A DNA stretch of 64,000 nucleotides, from the NCBI RefSeq assembly GCF_016086655.4, contig NC_052140.2:9362001-9426000 (forward strand), read 5' to 3'. Of the stretch, positions 57,430 through 64,000 are shown one piece after another. The notes under the pieces were generated by a model. It was not told the DNA's origin, searched no databases, and saw only the letters and a list, made by a program, of their open reading frames with translations. The DNA comes from Lepeophtheirus salmonis. Taxonomy: Eukaryota > Arthropoda > Copepoda > Siphonostomatoida > Caligidae. The position numbers and the translations under genes were made by a program. Positions within the stretch are counted from its first letter, which is position 1. Each line of letters begins with the position of its first letter.

Positions 57430-57740
57430 AAAAAAATGAACGGCGTCTCTCTGACAACTAAGAAAGTTTTGGGTGGAGATCAGCTTAGCTGTCATGACGT
57501 TTCATTAGATAAACATCTATGCAATGAGAGAAATAAACAAAAATCTCTCTCCGTTCATGCAGTTATAAATAAAAATAGGAGTTATAACGATGTAAATCCT
57601 CAATTTTACTACCTGTCCCACACGTACTTATACTTATCCCTCTGTATCTAATCCTCAGTGTGACTCTTTGTCTTTCATGCACGTGTGATTACTTTATATT
57701 ATGTTCTTGCTCAGAGAATAAAATAAATCTGATAACTGCT
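57430..57740 (+). repeat. Repeat A copy with 3' extension
   Basis: Colinear with 35225-35590: GGTGGAGATCAGCTTAGCTG, TCATGACGTTTCATTAGAT, GTAAATCCTCAATTTTACTA, TGCACGTGTGATTACTTTAT and a GTTCTTGCTCAGAGAATAAA variant of the end. A 71-codon frame crossing it is not shared as protein. Confidence 0.65.
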
Positions 57741-57925
57741 TTAGAAAATAAACAAACACCTTTCCAGGTTCTAAGTACAAAAAGTATATCCCTAATTCCT
57801 TATCATATTTTTTTATCCTATAATAATAGCTATGTAAAGATGGTTCATTCCCTGTGAGCATAAACATATTTTAATCCTTGAGAGATATTATACCTGGTGA
57901 CATGCTGTGGAGTATTAAATATGTA

Positions 57926-59153
57926 CAACATAGGGGATGAAAAAGTGGAGTTTTAATAAACGTTTATTTTCTCATTACTATTAAAAGGTTTCCCGATTAT
58001 TTTTTGATATTACATTTTTGCTGTTCTTTTTACATAAACAAACTACACTTATCATTTCATCATAATAAATAAGTAACAAGCATAAAAGAAGTACGTCTCA
58101 GATCTCCTAGGTGCTGGAGTTGATGTGATGAAGATTTTGGACCTTACTAAGTCTCCTAGAAGGCTGGTTTTTAAGTTGGCCAAGATAAAAAAAAAAAAAA
58201 AAAAAAAAAAAAATGGAAAATACCTCTTCAGGATGTCAGGAAGTGGAGAGTATAATTTAAAGAGAGATACGAAGTTCTTGTTAAGTTTAGAGAAGAATAT
58301 AAAGGAGGATCCCACCAAGTCGATGAATCGCCTCGCCAACGACTTCTCTGTAGCTCCTAGGACCATCAGGAAGAATATAAAGCACAACTGGCGATTAGTT
58401 TCTTTCTCAAGTACCCCAGGCCACCTTCTGATAGAGGCCATGAAAGCCAGGAGTCTCGAGAGGTGCAAAAAAATCCTAACATGGATCAAGGCAAATTGAT
58501 CAATTGTGAAAATTTTCACATTTCCTCAATTCCACAGCCACCAGAACAACCACTTGCTGGCAGAAAAAAAAGAGGTCCGATGGATTTATCTCACCAAATA
58601 TCCTGCCCAAACAATATACCTCGGCGTTATGTTCTCTGATGAAAAGAAAGATGCCTCCGTTCTTTTTCAAGGCTGGACAGAAAATCGGGCAGGATGCCTA
58701 CTATAAGGTAATAAGGTACACCATCTTGCCATGGCTGAAGACCAAATACCCAGAACTACATGTGGACTCGGGACGGCTTCCTCTCTCACACGTTGTCAAG
58801 TGTCAAAAGTTCTGCGCGGATAACATGGTTTGATTCTGGTCCAAAAAGATATGTCCTCATTCCTCCCTGAATTTTAACCCAATGGACTTTTCTATGGGGG
58901 GGGGGCACTTTATAGAAGGAAACCAACAGGGCCTCACACCCAAATGTGGTCTCACTGAAGTCTTCCATAGTTGCTGCATGGGACAACTTTTTGTCATCAA
59001 CTTCTGCATGGCCTTGAAGTAACGGTTAAAGGCTGTGAATGATAATGATAATTTTGTAAAAACCTTGTCTACATGGTTTGTTAACATTATTGATTATATA
59101 AGTGTTTCCAAATCCATCTCTCGAGTCCACGTTTTGCTACCCTAACTTGTATA
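57926..59153 (+). mobile_element. Full-length but inactive Tc1-like element (GCAAAACGTGGA family)
   Basis: Left TIR ACAACATAGGGGATGAAAAA then GTGGAGTTTT (57927); right TIR, inverted, ACAAGTTAGGGTAGCAAAAC then GTGGACTCGAGAG. TA precedes and follows. The plus strand reads SPRRLVFKLAKI, interrupted by a 24-A tract at about 58189, then YNLKRDTKFLLSLEKNIKED and TKSMNRLANDFSVAPRTIRK (HTH), KARSLERCKKILTWIKAN, stop. The frame shifts at PAQTIYLGVMFSD, MPPFFFKAGQKIGQDAYYKV, IRYTILPWLKTKYPE, then the WTRDGFLSH-type second motif, FNPMDFSMGG with the third acidic residue, and a tail KCGLTEVFHSCCMGQL. Many frameshifts; parent-type of the derivative at 41127-41625. Confidence 0.85.
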
Positions 59154-60154
59154 TACATATTTTTTCGCTTTTTCTTGCGAAATCACAAATAAGAAGTAAT
59201 GAAATGTCTACTTGGTTAAATTTTTTCACCACAAAAACATAATTAAGGCAATACTTGAACTTATTTGTTATGTCATAGTATGTTCATTTTGTAGAAGTGT
59301 TCTCTACAGAAATGGAGGAAAAAAGTTGACAGTGATTGATGAGGTTTTTAAACTTTTTATAACCCCTTCAACCGGAGAAAAAATCAAGATCTCCATCACC
59401 ATAAATATTTAAAGTTTGACCATTTTAGATAGATACTATGCAAAGAGTTTTCATAATGTTATTTTTATAACAAAACAATGGTTTGGATGATCTTTTTACA
59501 TTTCTTTAGCTAATGCCGTCATTTTGAAAGTGTAAAACATCCTTAGACGTGCCTCCATGTATCAGCAGGAGGGAGTAGCGTACTTCAGTTTGGCAGCAGA
59601 AGATATACAATTTAAAGTCTTCATTTGATTTATATCACATTTTAAATCCCAATATAGCCTTTCAAATAAAACCTATTAATTTTGCTTCTTGTGAATTTAT
59701 ACAACCTGAAGTATAATTTGGAAAGTTTCCGAAATACACACTTAAATAATTTGTTAATACAAATGGAACATAACAATTGGTTAACAAATACAAATGTTTA
59801 AAAAAAAAGAGTCATACCTTATATAGTGTTAACGAATCTCATAAATGTGAAAGCCATTTAAAACGTTGATGATTACAAATCTTTTTAACCCTTTGTTAGT
59901 GAATTGAGATATTCTGAACCCTAGTTTATTTTTTTCCCACAAAACCTTTTTAGTATGCTCATGCCCTTGAAACTATATATCCAACATTTTGTTGTTGTAA
60001 TAATGTCGGTACTAGGAATCATACGTATATTTTGTAAGTATTAATCAAGGTTTGGTGAATTCAATTCTGTGTAGTTCTATAACTTTCTCTGATTTTTTTT
60101 TTTTTTTTTTTTTTTGACATTCTATGGAATATACGTACTCAATTACGATTCAAC
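59154..60154. other. AT-rich DNA with Repeat L fragment
   Basis: 59615-59700 matches motifs at 18870-19050 (GCCTTTCAAATAAAACCTAT). T-tract of about 24 at 60093-60115. No gene. Confidence 0.45.
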
Positions 60155-61580
60155 TTGTTCGTTTTCCAAAGTGGCAGAAAAGAATCCCCTACAAATGGTA
60201 ATAAATGCATCTTAGCTAGATACCTAAATGTTACGAGAAAATTATACAGAGATGCTGTCCTTGGATATAAAGGATCCCGTAATATTAAGAGCGCTAAAAT
60301 TATTAAAAGAGTAGTCAATGACATTAATCTTAACGGTACCGGTCTGGTATTTGACAATGCCTCACCAAAAATGACCTATGATGGAAGAACAAAATCGGGT
60401 AACGAGATACAAGGAAGACTAGGCCATATTTTTATACCCGCAGATGCAACGAACCTCATAGAACAGTTTAGGGTTTTGTTTTCGTATATTGCAGACGACC
60501 TTCCCATTTTAGCATCTTTTAAGTGTCCAACAAGGCCCAAAAATCCTTCTAAACGTCTCCCAATTGGAATCAACGGAAATCTGTTATGAAATTTTAAAAT
60601 TACTATAAAATATAAGATCAAAGCTGACGTAGGGATAATAACGTTATTGGATGCCTTAAAGAACATTGATAACCAATCAAAAGTAATTTTTGCAGAGAAA
60701 GGAAGCAAAAAGGCAAACGATACGGGAAACATTCAAGACCAAATTGAAGCATTTGAACAACAAAACTGCAGATTCATACTCCAATTTAGAGAGCTTACTA
60801 GCATATGAAAAAAAAAAAGGTATAAAACAAGCCTGGTGGACCTCAACATGAGAGAGTAGTCTTCTTTCAAATATTTGGAAAACCTTTGAAAAAAATTGAC
60901 ATCAAGAAGGACGTTAACAGGGAATAATTGAAGATCCCAAAGACATAGTTGAAGTAGCTTGCAATTTTTACTCCAAGTTATAGGACTGATCTGTGTTTTC
61001 TGCAGACTCCTGTGTGAATTTTGCTACAATTAGTGCCTCATAAAAGATTGTTTAAAATGAAACATTATCTTTACAACGCCCTTCCTTGGGACTTAAATAT
61101 GAAGAGACGGATAATCAGATTGGTTATAAATTTAAGGGTATAAACGACCCAATTACACAAATCGAGATCCGCAACTTTGTCAGGATTTATAATAAAGAAT
61201 ACAATTATCCAGGGCACTTGGGTCTACCTTTTGAATTTTACAAATCTTTTAGTACCAAGCTAACCCCTGTTCTTTATGCAATCTATGAATATATATTTAA
61301 AAGGGGACTTGCTCCAAATTTCATTAGCACTGGAATTCTGGCATTGATACTAAAGAAAAACTTTTCAAAGGAAGAAATAATAAATTACAGAAAAAGTACT
61401 GAGGCCTTCCTCTACATAGACATTAAAATACTAATAACAGATCAGGATGATGCTGTGCATAGAAAATTAGAGTTCTTGGAACAGAAGTTCATGTTGCTAC
61501 CCATCCACTCTTGTACAATATATGCAGTATGGGGCAGAGGGCAGGATCAAGGAGATAAACTCTATTATTCAATTTAATAC
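60155..61580 (+). pseudogene. LINE ORF2 relic: endonuclease C-terminus and RT start
   Basis: Open frame 60155-60589 reads YLNVTRKLYRDAVLGYKGSR, GLVFDNASPKMTYDGRTKSG, then GRLGHIFIPADATNLIEQFR and FSYIADDLPILASFKCPTRP. RLGHIF and ADDLPILASF correspond to the RIDxIF and SDHxPI motifs of the APE-type endonuclease; the catalytic Asp/His of each is replaced. The linker (KADVGIITLLDALKNIDNQS, IQDQIEAFEQQNCRFILQFR) continues with stops. At 61086-61577 the RT begins: PITQIEIRNFVRIYNKEYNY, PGHLGLPFEFYKSFSTKLTP, NFISTGILALILKKNFSKEE and INYRKSTEAFLYIDIKIL, matching the PGxDGxPxEFYK and NYRPISLLNxDxKI motifs. The polymerase active site is absent. Truncated at both ends. Confidence 0.8.
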
Positions 61581-62529
61581 TTCAAGTACATAGTTAGGAT
61601 TGTAGAATATGAGAACTAACAAAATAATGAATACCTAAAGCGTATAATAATATGTTCTAGTCACACATCTCCTAACGGTATCTTGTCTCTATGAAAGAGG
61701 CTATGAATTATGATCTAACTTCAGCGACTCAAATGACGTAGTGAGTAGGAACTACATCATTTCAGCTATTGTAGTTTCTACAAAAGACTGATAAGGACAG
61801 GTCATTCTACTGACAAATTTTATTAGGACCTGACTGATAGTTTTAGTTTTTTCAGACCTATCCAACACTACATATATGACATTATGGCGCTTACGGGTTA
61901 TTCTTTTAAATAAGTATCTTGATAAATCCTAAGTACTTTTTAACAATGTTTTTTTATAATTTTAAAACTTCATTAGCATCATTTCTCTATCACTGATTAA
62001 TCTGCAAAATGGTCAATTCGGCCGATTACTGATAAGTTGCTAATTAAATGGTACATGCATCCCTCATATATTTGATTTCTAGCTATAATTTTATTACGAT
62101 ATAAAACAACAAAAGAATATATCATTTGCATATTCCTTGCTAAATGAGTGAAAAACTTTTGACAATATGTTTATTTTTGCAATGAAAGGGAGAACAAAGT
62201 ACTTTTTACTGATAATAAAAAAATACATTCGGAAAATTTAATTAATAAAAGTTTTGTTTTGAATATATGATATTAGGGAAAAAATTAAAAATAAAAGTTA
62301 ATTATATTGCATATCCAAGACTGAAAAAATTATTTATATGTAATACATACATAATATATAAACAGGGCGGGAATTTAAATCTGTAGCAAGTTTAGACTTC
62401 AATACATTGGTAAACCTGCAATCTTTGTTTATGACAATGTGCTTATCAAATGCAACTGACAAAACTTTATAAGATAAAAATATGAAATCCTTTAGATGTC
62501 CTCCAAATACGAACGCCCTGCTGCCATTA
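61581..62529. other. AT-rich DNA with hAT-like end (61780-61872)
   Basis: GACCTGACTGATAGTTTTAG and TTTTCAGACCTATCCAACAC followed by TACA: the CCAACACTA-type terminus and GACC words resemble the right end of the element at 6455-7025. No other feature was found. Confidence 0.4.
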
Positions 62530-62930
62530 TTGTGTTCGTCCTTGTGGGGTGCACACCCAAGGAGATTATTGAGTTAAAAATAAACTGTTTATCCTGTTGC
62601 CAAGGCTTTTAAGGACTTTAATGGGTCGGGAATACTTGCAAGGATCGTTTTGAGAGCAAAAACTGTACACTCGACTTCTTGAAGCAATAGGGTGAAGGAA
62701 ATTAACACTTTGCCATGTGGGTCTCTTGGAGAGAGAGAGAGAGTCCAATAACCGTACACATAACACTGTTGACTCCAACAGGTTTGCCAACATGTACTAA
62801 GAATTCCTCATCCAAACCTTTGCTTGGTTCAGCTGAGGTTGTAGCTGGAGAAATTTGGGTTGAGTGATTGACTTCAGTATGGAGCCCTACGTTTATAAAC
62901 AAAAGAAATATAAATTACTGAATTAATTTT
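62530..62930 (-). repeat. Repeat K copy 2 (coding-like)
   Basis: Minus-strand reading VLCVRLLDSLSLSKRPTWQS, then VYSFCSQNDPCKYSRPIKVL and KSLGNRINSLF, aligned with 33440-33900. An overlapping frame gives VNHSTQISPATTSAEPSKGL. DNA-level matches extend beyond the frame. Element class unknown. Confidence 0.45.
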
Positions 62931-63179
62931 GGGAAATAAATTGTAACAAAAAATTATCATAATATTTTCCGGATTTAAAATCCCAACCTGTATAATGTAT
63001 GGATATACAGGTTGATCAAGAATTAGAGTTTTATTATTTTTTATTTATATTTTTTCCCATCAATATGAAAACTACTAGAAATGCTTTTTATCTAAATAGA
63101 GCCAGGGTTACATCTGCATTTCTCAACGTATTATCGTCAGACTCTATTAACAAATAACCAATGACAGTGGGCTAATATC

Positions 63180-63800
63180 CCACATAGTGGAGGAATTTTT
63201 GCTTTTTACTAGAAAATCTAATATTTTCTTTTATTTTTCAAAAAATTTAATATTTCATTTTATTTTCAAAAATTTAATATTTTATCTGATTTATCAAAAA
63301 TTTAATTTTTATTTTATTTTTCAAAAATCTAATATTTGAAATTTAATTTAATTTTTCATATGTTTTTCCCAAACATTAAATTTTCTATGGATTTAAAAAA
63401 GTTTCCACAAAATTTAATTTTTAAGAATAGCTACAGATTTTCAATTTTTTTTTTTCCGAAATATTTAATTTTTTGTTCACAGCTGTAGATTTTTAATTTT
63501 TTTTACTGAAAATTAAATTTTTATGAATAGCTCTGGATTTTTGAAATTTTAATCCAAGAACTTCAAATTTAAAATTTAATTTCTTGTGAATAACTTTGGA
63601 TTTTTCAAATTTTTTAGGAAAAAAAATATTTTTTGGAGAATAGCTATGGGTTTTTGAATTTTTTTTCCAAATAATTGCAAATTTCAAATTTTATTCCTAA
63701 AAATTTTAATTTCTTGTTGTTTTTTATATTCAAAATTCTCCAAAAACTAATCCCCCCTCCCTTTAAAATAAATAAAGATATATTTTTGCGGACGCCCCTG
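63180..63800 (-). repeat. Repeat C copy in inverse orientation
   Basis: Reiterated TTTTTAAGAATAGCTACAGA and AAATTTAATTTTT words, inverse of the array at 8190-9085. The outer end is GCGGACGCCCCTG (63789-63801), next to CCCCCCTCCCTTTAAAATAA. Short frames such as 63493-63687 are by-products of the repetition. Confidence 0.65.
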
Positions 63801-64000
63801 AATGAAGAAAATTGCATTGACTTCTAACAATACAACAAGAACGATAACCAAAATAAAATTAATTAAATTTCAATTCACCCCATGTCAGGGATCAAAAAGC
63901 TTATAGAAGCCCCTAAATCAGTCGGTAGCCGAACCCAGTTCTTCTCAATTACTCTTGGATTATTCTTCCTTTTATAGAAGTAGTTTGATTTTTCAGAACA
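63801..64000. other. Unassigned DNA at window end
   Basis: No feature recognised in the last 200 bases. Confidence 0.4.

Noticed and set aside
58052..58519. Minus-strand frame of 155 codons, one of the longest in the window
   Set aside because: It is antisense to the Tc1-like element at 57926-59153 and runs through the long A tract as poly-Phe; the plus-strand transposase explains the sequence.

Overview
This window looks like gene-poor, AT-rich, repeat-rich nuclear DNA of an arthropod. There are no bacterial-style operons, no rRNA, no tRNA that I can recognise, and almost no long open frames. Most protein-like sequence is decayed Tc1/mariner transposase. From memory, the mix of transposase families resembles the salmon louse Lepeophtheirus salmonis or a related copepod; that is an impression and was not tested by any search.

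Layout. 0-10 kb: a mariner-type 3' fragment, a mariner nested inside an older repeat (4175-5072), an hAT-like CGGTC-rich element (6455-7025) and an AT-rich minisatellite with GC-rich ends (8190-9085). 10-22 kb: Tc1-like relics, a tandem array of about 106 bp (11640-12185), two non-LTR retrotransposon 3' tails, a coding-like minus-strand stretch (15888-16700) and a complete MITE (21329-21726). 22-34 kb: mostly AT-rich DNA with a foldback MITE, a rosa-like mariner, a Ty3/gypsy RNase H fragment and the 5' end of another mariner. 34-45 kb: the best host-gene candidate, a minus-strand split gene with a secretory leader (exons 39647-39405, 38974-38888, 38109-37877), whose introns carry transposon debris; also a Tc1 deletion derivative, a LINE C-terminus and a possible terminal exon. 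45-64 kb: more Tc1 and mariner copies, a LINE endonuclease/RT fragment (60155-61580) and the inverse copy of the minisatellite.

The transposons form families that recur here with shared terminal inverted repeats (TIRs): CAGGGTTCG, GCAAAACGTGGA, ACAGAGTG, GTGGCCCA and GGCCTGAAAAG. This lets fragments and non-autonomous derivatives be assigned to each other. No transposase is intact. In several, the catalytic Asp codons were removed by small deletions or larger internal deletions. I found no convincing new multi-gene system. The most useful leads are the secreted split gene with a TIMP/netrin-like start, the palindromic lesion in a mariner catalytic motif, and several multi-copy repeats of unknown class.
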